From: CAYSCX01 sp964429575
GTDB taxonomy: Bacteria; Desulfobacterota; Binatia; Binatales; Binataceae
DNA length: 14,047 nt
Reading direction: 5' to 3'
NCBI GenBank assembly: GCA_964429575.1
Contig: CAYSCX010000051.1
Span: 1 to 14,047 of the forward strand
Shown here: positions 1-6,304 of the stretch, one piece after another
How the letters are laid out: the number at the start of each line of letters is the position of its first letter
Position numbering within the stretch: the first letter of the stretch is position 1
Notes under the pieces: generated by a model
The model's database searches: none
Told to the model about the DNA's origin: nothing
What the model saw: only the letters and a program-made list of their open reading frames with translations
Program-made: the position numbers and the translations under genes

Positions 1-318
1 AGCTGCGGTGTTTCATGTCAGGCCGCGTAGAGGTCACCGATGCCGCATTTCGGTTGTCCCCCGTGATCCTCTTCGACGACTTGCAAACTGCGGAATTGTT
101 CGCGAATCGCGAAGCATTTCCCGAATCTCCCTGAAAGTAGAAGAGCTAATCTATCACCAAATCTTCCATAACCCGTTTCAGCATTAGGACGAACTCTTCT
201 CGGCGAACCCGCGGCATAAACATTGCTTACCTTCGTCTACCGAGGGGAGACCAAAAAGGTTGCCCGTGCGTGCGGCGTCAGTTGAAGCGTCGGTACGGGG
301 CTCCGAAGGCTCAAAGCC
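1..318. other. gene-free leader region
   Basis: No convincing open reading frame lies here on either strand. Base composition is visibly less GC-rich than in the coding regions, as expected for an intergenic region. The one structured element noticed is a 15-base near-palindrome at 99-113 (TTCGCGA, A, TCGCGAA), which could be an operator or chance. No clear -35/-10 pair was found for the gene starting at 319. Confidence 0.6.
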
Positions 319-753
319 ATGGAATGGGAAAACACTTCACTAGGTTCGTTGTTTGTACCTGACGTTCTTACGCCCGAGCAGTATTACGACAGCCGGCGCG
401 ACGACAGCACGATTCGACCCGTCAAAAAACTCATGATGGCGATCCTCGAAGACGCCCTCAGGTGCTTCCAGAATTACGCCGACGCGAAGGACGGCGCACG
501 TAAGCGCCTGTTCCAGGAAGCCGAGCAGTGGCTCTGCGGCGACGGCGGCGAAGGCCCGTTCTCGTTTGAGACCGTCTGCGAGACCCTGGGTATCGAGCCT
601 TCCTTTCTGCGCAACGGCCTCAAGGAGTGGCGCACTCAGCAGCTCGCCGGTGTCGCATCGCGAAGACTCGCACGTCGCTCGCCCGTCGTGCGTGCCGGAC
701 GCATCAGCGTTCCGTCGCGACGCGAGGGCAAGCGCGTCAGCGCCGCGGGCTAG
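319..753 (+). CDS. conserved hypothetical protein
   Basis: A 144-residue soluble protein without signal peptide or membrane segment. Residues about 36-60 form a helix rich in alanine, leucine and acid residues (LMMAILEDALRCFQ). Residues about 80-105 carry FSFETVCETLGIEPSFLRNG followed by LKEWR, which looks like a helix-turn-helix-type block. I recall this two-part pattern from a family of unnamed proteins common in deltaproteobacterial and related genomes; no function is known to me. The tail from about residue 108 is Arg/Ser/Val-rich and probably disordered. The ATG at 319 has only a weak GAAGG upstream. The gene stands alone and ends before a strong terminator at 807-843. A DNA-binding role is a guess from the helical block. 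Confidence 0.8.
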   Translation: MEWENTSLGSLFVPDVLTPEQYYDSRRDDSTIRPVKKLMMAILEDALRCFQNYADAKDGARKRLFQEAEQWLCGDGGEGPFSFETVCETLGIEPSFLRNGLKEWRTQQLAGVASRRLARRSPVVRAGRISVPSRREGKRVSAAG

Positions 754-800
754 ACACGCGGCATCATTCGGGCGCCACCAAGCTTGGGCAAGGAAATAAA

Positions 801-844
801 AGAAAACGGCGCGGCGTGACAACTGTCACGCCGCGCCGCTTTTG
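801..844. terminator. strong intrinsic terminator, probably bidirectional
   Basis: A perfect 14-bp GC-rich stem (807-820 with 825-838) closes a four-base loop AACT. It is preceded by an A-rich run (AAATAAAAGAAAA) and followed by CTTTTG. Read on plus it ends the gene at 319-753; read on minus the A-run becomes a U-tract and ends the lipoprotein gene at 933-1301. Its place between convergent genes fits use in both directions. Confidence 0.88.
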
Positions 845-932
845 TATCTCAGGAATAAGTCGAACGTCGCGCCCAGCAGTCTCGTTCCGCTGTGCGCGAA
901 CCGCGCGCTAGCCCGTCACCTCGAGCCAGTCG

Positions 933-1301
933 CTACGACTTCTGCTCGGCGGGTGCGGCCTTTTCACCCGCTGGCGGTGCAGCACCACCCACCGGCGCAG
1001 GCACGAAACCTCGCGGCTGGCTCTCCATCCACTGTACGCATGCCGGGATCTGATCAGCGTCCATGCTCAGCTGCGCTACGATTTGTTCGTCGCTCCATCC
1101 CTGTTTCTTGAGATAGGCGACGCCCGGACACTTGACCTGAATGTTGAAGTCTCTGACGCCGCCCCCGCCGGTTGCCGCGGCAACCGCAGCGCCCGCGCCT
1201 TTACCGGCTGTCGACTGTGGTTCGCTCCCGGTCACAGCAGCGCATCCAGCAATTAGCAGTACCACTGCCGAGGCTACTGCGACTTCAAACGCGCGTTTCA
1301 T
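933..1301 (-). CDS. small Cys-containing lipoprotein
   Basis: A 122-residue predicted lipoprotein. Residues 1-19 form a signal peptide (MKRAFEVAVASAVVLL) ending in lipobox LIAGC, so Cys20 would be lipidated. A low-complexity Ala/Gly linker covers about 30-48. A compact domain at about 51-95 holds two cysteines (C58 and C88), with the pattern GWSDEQIVAQL then IPACVQWM between and around them, resembling a short helical hairpin that could be closed by a disulfide. The C-terminus is Pro/Ala/Lys-rich. The reading frame stays open to 1355, but the ATG at 1301 is chosen because AGGAGG lies five bases upstream and the signal peptide starts there. It is transcribed alone. The family is not recognised; function unknown. 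Confidence 0.82.
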   Translation of the reverse strand: MKRAFEVAVASAVVLLIAGCAAVTGSEPQSTAGKGAGAAVAAATGGGGVRDFNIQVKCPGVAYLKKQGWSDEQIVAQLSMDADQIPACVQWMESQPRGFVPAPVGGAAPPAGEKAAPAEQKS

Positions 1302-1354
1302 GGCATCCTCCTTCGATCTGGGGACCACCCCCCGCTGAACCGCATCCACGTGCA

Positions 1355-1382
1355 ATCATGCGCATCGCTAAAGCAGCGTCAA
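1355..1382 (-). promoter_or_regulatory. candidate sigma70 promoter of lipoprotein gene
   Basis: On the minus strand TTGACG (1382-1377) is followed after 16 bases by CATGAT (1360-1355). The -35 hexamer is one base off consensus and the -10 matches four of six. It lies 54 bases before the lipoprotein start, in the only intergenic space available, leaving room for the AGGAGG site. Confidence 0.4.
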
Positions 1383-1423
1383 AATACACCAACGAGAAAA
1401 TTTAGCAAACCCTGCATCCACGC

Positions 1424-2419
1424 TCAAACGGCCTGAAACAAGGTTCGACCGTTTCTCTGTGTCTTTCGCGCCCGACCGTTGAGATGCGAGTACTCCAGGT
1501 GCGCGAGCGTCTCAAAGGTCGCGGCCATGACGTGAAAGATCGGGCGTTCCTCGTTGCCGAACACCTGGTTCGCCACCTCAAACGCCGTCTGCGGCTTGCG
1601 CTTTACCAAGTCCAACATCTCAGCTTCGCGATACCGGTGATGCTCGATTATCTGGTTCGCGCGATGCCGGTGGTCCTTATAGACCCCGCCGTGCGCCGGC
1701 AGCACCAGCTCGACGTCGAACTTCTGCACTTTCTGCTGTGAATTGAGGAAATCTCCCAACGGGTCGCCGGGACTGTCCGGGTAGATGCCCACGTGCGGCG
1801 TGATCTTGGGCAGCAGATGATCGCCCACGATCATCGCCTTTTCCTTGCGCAGGTAGATCACATTGTGGCCGGGCGTATGCCCCGGCGTCCACACAATTTC
1901 GAACTTGCGATCGCCAATCTCCAGCACGTCGCCGTCGTCGATCATGTGATCAGGTTTCGTCACCGGATTGTACATCGACGTCCCCATCCACATCGGACGC
2001 ATGCCGCTGGTCGGGAACAGATCGACCGGGAAGCCGTGGTTCTCGAAAAACGTGCGCGACTCGGGACGGTCGCCCGGACCCATATGCCCGAACGTCATCA
2101 TCCGGCCCGCGCGCTCGGCCTCCAGCGGATGCAGGTAGGTGGTAGCACCGCTGCGCCGGTGTATCTCCCCCGACGCGCCGAAGTGATCGATGTGATGGTG
2201 CGTGCCGATCAGAACGTCGAGGTCTTCGATCTTGAGCCCGACCTGCGCGAACGCCTCCTCGAGCGTCGCGACGCTCTCGGGCGAGTTCATTCCAGTGTCG
2301 ATCAGAACCCACTTGCCGTGACAATCGACCAGCCAGACATTGATGATGGTCGGCCGCATTGGCAGCGGCAGGAAGATTTCGTAGATTCCCGGGTGAACCT
2401 CAACGATTTTCGCGGACAT
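1424..2419 (-). CDS. MBL-fold metallo-hydrolase, glyoxalase II-like
   Basis: A 331-residue cytoplasmic metallo-beta-lactamase-fold hydrolase. The metal site is complete: H74-x-H76-x-D78-H79 (THHHIDHFG), H181 in TPGHTPGH, D200 in VGDH and H243 in LPAHGG, giving a dinuclear site as in glyoxalase II-type thioester or lactone hydrolases. After about residue 250 a helical region (HHRYREAEMLDLV) looks like the winged-helix extension common in this subgroup. The length fits the family (about 300-340). The ATG at 2419 begins a typical N-terminus (IVEVHPGIYEI) but has no good ribosome-binding site; a 20-codon reading frame with GGAGGAG starts just upstream at 2462. Dodecin lies 112 bp upstream on the same strand. 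Substrate cannot be told from sequence; acyl-thioesters are one possibility. Confidence 0.9.
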   Translation of the reverse strand: MSAKIVEVHPGIYEIFLPLPMRPTIINVWLVDCHGKWVLIDTGMNSPESVATLEEAFAQVGLKIEDLDVLIGTHHHIDHFGASGEIHRRSGATTYLHPLEAERAGRMMTFGHMGPGDRPESRTFFENHGFPVDLFPTSGMRPMWMGTSMYNPVTKPDHMIDDGDVLEIGDRKFEIVWTPGHTPGHNVIYLRKEKAMIVGDHLLPKITPHVGIYPDSPGDPLGDFLNSQQKVQKFDVELVLPAHGGVYKDHRHRANQIIEHHRYREAEMLDLVKRKPQTAFEVANQVFGNEERPIFHVMAATFETLAHLEYSHLNGRARKTQRNGRTLFQAV

Positions 2420-2462
2420 CAGTTATGAAACCAGGCGGCGGTTTCGCATGGCGCGATGCCAT
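2400..2462 (-). CDS. possible 20-residue leader peptide before MBL gene
   Basis: A short frame starts with ATG at 2462, four bases after GGAGGAG, and encodes 20 residues beginning MASRHAKPPPG. It ends at TGA 2402-2400, inside the first codons of the metallo-hydrolase gene in another frame. The hydrolase start itself has no clear ribosome-binding site, so translation might be coupled through this leader. The peptide has no recognisable motif and the frame may be chance in a GC-rich spacer. Confidence 0.25.
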   Translation of the reverse strand: MASRHAKPPPGFITDVRENR

Positions 2463-2531
2463 TGCGCTCCTCCGCTCCTTTCACTGGGCGGTTCGCGGAC
2501 CTCGCGCGCCTGTGGCGCCGACGCCCTGTCG

Positions 2532-2744
2532 TCATTCATGCAGCTGGTCCTTCACCATGAAGGTCAGCTTCAGTTGGACGCGCCAACGCGTAACCTTGTT
2601 GGCCTCCACCGTTGCGCTGACATCCATCACGTGCGCCGTATGGATGCCGGAGATCGTGACGCCGGCGCGCGCGACTGCCAGCTGCACTGCGTCTTCGATC
2701 GAATTTGCCGAGATGCCCGTGAGCTCGATTGTCTTTTCGACCAT
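2532..2744 (-). CDS. dodecin family protein, flavin-contact residues replaced
   Basis: A 70-residue protein of dodecin size and fold: beta1 (KTIELTG), an amphipathic helix (residues 15-30, SIEDAVQLAVARAG), then two long strands (THAHVMDVS-like and RWRVQLKLTFMV). Dodecins form hollow dodecamers that bind flavin dimers and buffer free riboflavin or FMN. Aligned without gaps to the Halobacterium dodecin as I remember it, the flavin-stacking Trp36 is Thr36 and Gln55 is Arg55, so the usual isoalloxazine sandwich is not expected. It may bind another ligand or belong to a non-flavin dodecin branch. The ATG at 2744 follows GAGGAG at nine bases. It lies upstream of the metallo-hydrolase, probably co-transcribed. 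Confidence 0.82.
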   Translation of the reverse strand: MVEKTIELTGISANSIEDAVQLAVARAGVTISGIHTAHVMDVSATVEANKVTRWRVQLKLTFMVKDQLHE

Positions 2745-2827
2745 TTGCGCTGCGCTCCTCGGGCTCAGCCAGCGCGGCGGTTTGACGCCTCCGCTCGCCC
2801 GGCGTTACGTTGTCCTCAGTCGTGAAT

Positions 2828-2833
2828 ATCGTA
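2828..2833 (-). promoter_or_regulatory. weak candidate extended -10 upstream of dodecin
   Basis: On the minus strand TGCTACGAT gives an extended -10 (TG-n-TACGAT) 84 bases before the dodecin start. No matching -35 hexamer is visible at 16-18 bases, so support is weak. Confidence 0.22.
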
Positions 2834-2837
2834 GCAG

Positions 2838-3047
2838 TTGCAGCCGCACAAGGCAGCGTCCGCATCCCTCGGGCAATCCGTGCTCGACCCGTGGAATTCC
2901 CTGCCCGTAAGGCGCGTGCTGTCGGCGAGCTACATGGTTTACGACATGACGCTCGGCCACGGAAAAATCATCGACCAGCTCAGCTGGCTGTCGATTCGCG
3001 CTGAGTGCCGATCAAGATTGAATCACCGGCCGGGCGCGACGCGCTGA
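2838..3047 (+). CDS. possible small protein overlapping acetyltransferase start
   Basis: A 69-codon frame starting at TTG 2838 (or at ATGs about 2934 and 2946 within it) and ending at TGA 3045-3047, so it overlaps the acetyltransferase gene by 43 bases in another frame. The middle (VLDPWNSLPVRR, then YMVYDMTLGHGKIIDQLSWL) has non-repetitive composition and high third-position GC like real genes nearby, unlike most shadow frames here. No ribosome-binding site is evident and I recognise no family. It could be a real small gene, a gene remnant, or chance. Confidence 0.25.
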   Translation: MQPHKAASASLGQSVLDPWNSLPVRRVLSASYMVYDMTLGHGKIIDQLSWLSIRAECRSRLNHRPGATR

Positions 3048-4105
3048 CCGAGTTCGTTCTGTTCTACGACCGCGTTTACCAAAATCACGCGGCGCGGTGG
3101 CCGGCGCCGGCCGGGCTTCAGGTGCCGCTGCTGCTCGGCGAGAGTCCCTTCGCGCTTGATCGCCATCTGAAGCCATTTGCCGCGCGCGACCGCGATGAAA
3201 TCATCGCGCGCTGCGTCGCAGTGCTCGATGAGCGCTACCTCCGGCGTTGGAACGACCGCCTCGGACACATCATCATGTTCGAGGCTCTTGCAAATGCGGG
3301 CGACGCGGTCCGCGCAATGCTCGATGCGGCCTGCGGGTGGCTCGCCTCAGAAGGCGCCCAAGCGGTTCGCTCCGGCTTCGGCTTGCTTGAGTTTCCATAT
3401 CTCATCGACGAGTATGATCGGCTCGGCCCGCCCAACGTCCGCATCAATCCGCCGTGCTACCACGCGATGCTCAAGGATGCCGGTTTCGAATCGGAGAAGG
3501 GTTGGGTCGATTACCGCGTCAAGGTGACTCCCGAGTTGATCGCGCGCTATGAAAGCGCGCTCGAAAACGGGCGCCAGGCGGGAATCACAATCGCGACTTT
3601 GCGCAGCGTCCCGCCCGCGCACCGCGCGCGCGATTTCGGCGCGGTGTGGAACGAGGCGTTCGCGCATCACTGGGGCTCAACGCCGATATCCGGCGATGAG
3701 CTTCAGTTCCTGTTCGATTCGGCCGAGGCCGACGGCGCGCTCGATACGGACATTATCGCGTACCTGGGCGATCAACCCGTCGGAGCGCTCGCAGGAACGC
3801 CTGAGATCACGCGCCATGTGCTCCTGAAGCCCGGACGCGTGCTCGCCGACTCCGAAAAGCTCAACCGGCTCGGCATCGGAGTACGCGACATCGCGCGCGG
3901 CCGCGGCGTCAACCTCGCGATGGCCTCGCATCTGTATCTTGAATTGATTCGACGCGGCGCGAAGTACCTGAGCTACACGCTCGTGTACGACGACAACTGG
4001 CCGTCACGCCGCACTGCCGAAAAGCTCGGCGCAAAGGTCTGCGCCAACTACATGGTCTACCGCCGCCCCCGTCTTTCTGTCCCCTCTCCCCCTTGGGGGA
4101 GATAA
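3005..4105 (+). CDS. GNAT family N-acetyltransferase, two-lobed
   Basis: A 366-residue protein with the layout of double-lobed GNAT proteins of about 370 residues. The N-terminal half opens with IESPAGRDALTEFVLFYDRV and contains the block GFGLLEFP, an inactive-looking lobe. The C-terminal lobe has the acetyl-CoA-binding pattern DIARGRGVNLAMASHLYLEL (about 296-315), then DDNWPSRRTAEKLGAK and a final strand YMVYRR. Such proteins acetylate amines; substrate unknown. The GTG at 3005 matches the usual N-terminus, although no Shine-Dalgarno is visible. The last nine residues (SVPSPPWGR) and the TAA are read from an interspersed CTCTCCC hairpin repeat, so the native tail was probably replaced by repeat insertion after YRRPR. 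The methyltransferase gene follows 97 bp downstream on the same strand. Confidence 0.85.
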   Translation: MPIKIESPAGRDALTEFVLFYDRVYQNHAARWPAPAGLQVPLLLGESPFALDRHLKPFAARDRDEIIARCVAVLDERYLRRWNDRLGHIIMFEALANAGDAVRAMLDAACGWLASEGAQAVRSGFGLLEFPYLIDEYDRLGPPNVRINPPCYHAMLKDAGFESEKGWVDYRVKVTPELIARYESALENGRQAGITIATLRSVPPAHRARDFGAVWNEAFAHHWGSTPISGDELQFLFDSAEADGALDTDIIAYLGDQPVGALAGTPEITRHVLLKPGRVLADSEKLNRLGIGVRDIARGRGVNLAMASHLYLELIRRGAKYLSYTLVYDDNWPSRRTAEKLGAKVCANYMVYRRPRLSVPSPPWGR

Positions 4106-4115
4106 GAGAGAGGGG
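4081..4115. repeat. CTCTCCC hairpin repeat, copy 1, at gene end
   Basis: Nested inverted repeat: inner stem 4086-4092 with 4095-4101 (CTCCCCC/GGGGGAG) and outer stem 4081-4087 alternatively with 4109-4115 (CCCCTCT/AGAGGGG). It belongs to the same family as copies at about 5564, 5836, 10104, 10541 and 10665. It supplies the acetyltransferase tail and stop codon at 4103-4105. Confidence 0.75.
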
Positions 4116-4202
4116 AGCAGGAACCCCTTCGGCGACGGACTATGTTAGAGAGTAGCCGCGCTTTGTTTGACCGCGCGAAACTGAGGGAGTTAGCATCGCA
4201 AG

Positions 4203-5063
4203 ATGTTGCCCAGCGCCGCAGCATGGGCTGCTCGCGTCGACAGTTTCGTACCCGCCTACTTTGGGGGTTTCGGTCTTTACGACGTCGATTGGAGTCCAGA
4301 AAATTTCGAGCTTTCGAAACTGCCTTTCTCGCTTGACCCGCGGCGCGAGCTTGACGCGCACCTATCCGCCATCGCTTCCTACGTAGAGCCGAAAGATGTT
4401 GTCATTGATGTAGGCGGAGGTACCGGGCGGCTGGGCTTGCCGCTTGCGCTTCGATGCCGCGAGGTAATTGACGTTGACCTTTATCCGCAGACCTTCGAGG
4501 CGGCAGCGGCGCAGTGGGGCGTTAGGAACGTCCGCTTCGTTCAAGCCGACTGGCAGCATGCAGAAGGTGTCGAGGGCGACGTCGCGATAGTTGCGCACGT
4601 GCTCGAGCTCGTGCGGGAGGTTGTGCCCTTCATCCACAAGCTCGAAGCCGCGGCTCGGCGAAGGGCAATAGTGCTGGGATGGGCTCCTTGGTTTGCACCG
4701 GATCCGCGGCTCGTCCGCCTGCTAACGCATGGCGAGCCGGAGAACTACGGTAGCGGATATCTGCACCTGCTGCCGGTTCTGTGGGAGATGGGCATCGACC
4801 CCAGCGTGCACTTCCTTCCGCGTCTGGCGTACCCGGACTCCGGAGTCAGGCGCCCTCAGTCGCAAGAGGAGGCGGTGGAGTCTCTCGTGTCCATCTGGCC
4901 GGGGATGCGATTGCGCGATCCAGACCATGCCAAGTCTGTCATAAGAGACCACATCGCGGAGCTCTTCGCCGAGACACCCGAGGGGTTCGTCCCTCTCCAG
5001 GAAATGCGCAGTCGCGCCCTGCTGATCACATGGAACACGCATGGCAAGCCAGGCGCAGCCTAG
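4203..5063 (+). CDS. class I SAM-dependent methyltransferase
   Basis: A 286-residue soluble protein. Motif I for SAM is clear at 66-76 (VVIDVGGGTGR), with the acidic end of beta2 at IDVDLYP (about 89-95, D92 expected on the ribose) and a post-motif segment VRFVQADW (about 111-118). The central part has AIVAHVLELV (motif IV-like) and LGWAPWFAPDP. The family is generic Rossmann-fold methyltransferase; no substrate signature such as NPPY is present, so the acceptor is unknown. ATG at 4203 is preceded by GAGGGAG at 13 bases, which is far but the best site available. The first 50 residues form a substrate-side extension (FVPAYFGGFGLYDVDW). Upstream is the acetyltransferase; downstream is a gene-poor decayed region. 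Confidence 0.85.
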   Translation: MLPSAAAWAARVDSFVPAYFGGFGLYDVDWSPENFELSKLPFSLDPRRELDAHLSAIASYVEPKDVVIDVGGGTGRLGLPLALRCREVIDVDLYPQTFEAAAAQWGVRNVRFVQADWQHAEGVEGDVAIVAHVLELVREVVPFIHKLEAAARRRAIVLGWAPWFAPDPRLVRLLTHGEPENYGSGYLHLLPVLWEMGIDPSVHFLPRLAYPDSGVRRPQSQEEAVESLVSIWPGMRLRDPDHAKSVIRDHIAELFAETPEGFVPLQEMRSRALLITWNTHGKPGAA

Positions 5064-5192
5064 CTCATCGCTCCGACTAATCAAGAAGAATTTCCCCGCT
5101 TGGATCGTGCCGTCGGCAAGCGGACCTTCCCAAGTGGGATGGCCCGCTCTACAGTCTAACGCCGTCTGACTGGATTCAGGTGGAATGCCACG
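5064..5192. other. spacer before pseudogene, no gene seen
   Basis: Contains a 7-bp inverted repeat (5096-5102 with 5117-5123, CCGCTTG/CAAGCGG) without a T-run, so not a convincing terminator, and a GGTGGA site at 5179-5184 ahead of the ATG at 5193. No intact gene found. Confidence 0.5.
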
Positions 5193-5494
5193 ATGACGAG
5201 CAGCGTGCGACCACCGCTGTGGGCTCTGTTTGGAACTGTCGTCTTTAGGAGTCCGTTCCTCTCGGCCGGATTGATTCTTGTACCGCACTTGCTGACGAGA
5301 TGGCAGGTAGCGCCCCCACTCTTCGACGGGGAACTCTCGCCCGGTTAAGCGGGGCGCTGATTCTGGCAGTTTCGCCAGTGCTGCTCGACTTCTTGATTAG
5401 GTTCGTGCGCGAGGGCCATGGCACACCCGCGCCTTTCACGCGGCCGAGCCTCGCCGTTAGTCGTGCTAATATCCGGCTGACCTTCGCGCCGTAG
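5193..5494 (+). pseudogene. decayed isoprenylcysteine-methyltransferase-like membrane protein
   Basis: Two adjacent frames together resemble the N-terminal half of the integral membrane methyltransferases related to isoprenylcysteine carboxyl methyltransferase. The first frame starts at ATG 5193, with GGTGGA eight bases upstream, and encodes a membrane segment followed by HLLTRWQVAPPLFDG before TAA 5346-5348. The second frame (shifted by one, from about 5320) continues with GALILAVSPVLLDFLIRFV and the family-typical REGHGTPAPF. After PSLAVS the expected SGPYRYVRNPMY-type catalytic half is missing and the frame ends at TAG 5492-5494. One frameshift plus loss of the 3' half indicates a dead gene. 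The family assignment is from memory of the REGxGTPAP motif. Repeat elements fill the sequence just downstream. Confidence 0.68.
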
Positions 5495-5563
5495 TTATCC
5501 ACGGTTCTGCCAGATCAAACCATCCGACCGTGATGGATCAAGCGATCGATCCGGCTACAGTGT

Positions 5564-5600
5564 CCCCTCTCCCTGACTTGGGAGAGGGTGAGGGAGAGGG
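5564..5600. repeat. CTCTCCC hairpin repeat, copy 2
   Basis: Nine-bp perfect stem 5565-5573 with 5580-5588 (CCCTCTCCC/GGGAGAGGG), loop TGACTT, followed by TGAGGGAGAGGG, which repeats the right arm. The layout equals the reverse complement of copy 6 (10541-10579). Confidence 0.85.
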
Positions 5601-5610
5601 CGCCGCCTTT

Positions 5611-5683
5611 ACCTCTCTCGTTACTCGACGGGAGAGGCCGCCGAGTGGCCGAACATCGTGAGGCAACCGGCGGGTGAGGGTGC
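5611..5683. repeat. degenerate CTCTCCC-type repeat, copy 3
   Basis: ACCTCTCTCGTTACTCGACG followed by GGAGAGGCCG (5611-5640) resembles a decayed hairpin copy, and GGGTGAGGGTGCTGG at about 5670-5684 resembles the flanking arm of such repeats. Limits are uncertain. Confidence 0.4.
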
Positions 5684-5710
5684 TGGAGCCGACTCCTCCT
5701 TTCTCACGTA

Positions 5711-5780
5711 GTCGTCCTGAGCGCATCGAGTCTGCGAGCGAAGCGAAGACGCTGCCCTGAGCGCCGTCGAACGGATCGAT
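5711..5780. repeat. CCTGAGCGC-type intergenic repeat
   Basis: The motif CCTGAGCGC occurs at 5716-5724 and 5756-5764, with GAGCGAAGCGAAGAC between and GTCGAACGGATC after. This looks like the interspersed repeats with CCTGAGC and GTCGAAGGATC half-sites common in environmental genomes. Family assignment is from memory. Confidence 0.45.
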
Positions 5781-5835
5781 GCACTCTTACAAGACGGAAC
5801 CGGACCTCCAACTCCTCCCGCACAACTCCCTCCGA

Positions 5836-5872
5836 CGCCTCTCCCTGACCAGGGAGAGGGCGGGGGAGAGGG
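5836..5872. repeat. CTCTCCC hairpin repeat, copy 4
   Basis: Nine-bp stem 5838-5846 with 5851-5859 (CCTCTCCCT/AGGGAGAGG), loop GACC, followed by CGGGGGAGAGGG, again repeating the right arm. It lies 28 bp past the stop codon of the VOC gene (minus), where it might act as a transcript-end hairpin. Confidence 0.8.
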
Positions 5873-5899
5873 TATCCCTTGGCCGCGACCGCCGGCCCC

Positions 5900-6304
5900 C
5901 TACCTCTTCACATGCACCAATTCCAACTTCACGCCGTCCGGATCCGTGAAGAACACCGAGTAGTAGCCCGGCGCATAATTGTACTCCCTCGGTGCGTCGA
6001 GAATCTTTCCGCCTTGCGCCGCGATCTCTTTCGAGACCTCGTCGATCTGCGCCCGGCTCTCCGCCCGAAACGCAATCTCGCGAATTCCGACGCGGCGCTT
6101 GTCGAACCTGTCTCCGCGCAACTCCGGGGTCGCCTGCATCAGCCACACGCTGCCGCCGTCGCCGAACCATCCAAACGCCGGCGCCGGTTGGTCGTACTTG
6201 ACGTGCCGTTCGTAGCCGATCTTCGGCATCAGCCATGTGTAGAACTTCGCTGCGCGCTCAAGCTCGTTGCAGTTGATCATCAGATGATCGATTCCGCCCG
6301 CCAT
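5900..6304 (-). CDS. VOC-fold (glyoxalase/dioxygenase superfamily) protein
   Basis: A 134-residue single-domain VOC protein with two beta-alpha-beta-beta-beta modules. The first opens with GGIDHLMINC (H7 a likely metal ligand) and ERAAKFYTWLMPKIGY. The second has GIREIAFRAES (about 73-83), where the usual metal-binding His-His-Ile-Ala-Phe is changed so that E76 may replace histidine, and ends with FFTDPDGVKLELVHV, E128 being the conserved final ligand. The substrate cannot be assigned: family members include lactoylglutathione lyases, ring-cleaving dioxygenases and resistance proteins. ATG 6304 follows AAGGAG at seven bases. The gene is 97 bp downstream of the Rieske gene on the same strand and probably shares its transcript. 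Confidence 0.88.
   Translation of the reverse strand: MAGGIDHLMINCNELERAAKFYTWLMPKIGYERHVKYDQPAPAFGWFGDGGSVWLMQATPELRGDRFDKRRVGIREIAFRAESRAQIDEVSKEIAAQGGKILDAPREYNYAPGYYSVFFTDPDGVKLELVHVKR

Larger units (their letters stand above)
5495..5899. other. repeat-rich convergent intergenic region
   Basis: Between plus-strand genes and the minus-strand VOC gene lies about 400 bp without an intact gene. It holds at least three CTCTCCC/GGGAGAGG repeat copies and a CCTGAGCGC-type repeat. Reading frames across it are made of repeat sequence and are not considered coding. Confidence 0.7.

Noticed and set aside
4722..5288. Minus-strand frame of 188 codons across the methyltransferase end and spacer
   Set aside because: Mostly antisense to the methyltransferase. 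The part over the spacer (PTWEGPLADGTIQAGKFFLI) looks slightly protein-like, but I recognise no family and it has no start or ribosome-binding site of its own.
5495..5503. TTATCCACG, one base from a DnaA box
   Set aside because: Only one copy, no AT-rich unwinding region and no replication gene nearby, so not evidence for an origin.
5564..5872. Repeat cluster considered as a CRISPR array
   Set aside because: Units are irregularly spaced, differ in sequence and are self-complementary hairpins; there are no uniform spacers and no cas genes.
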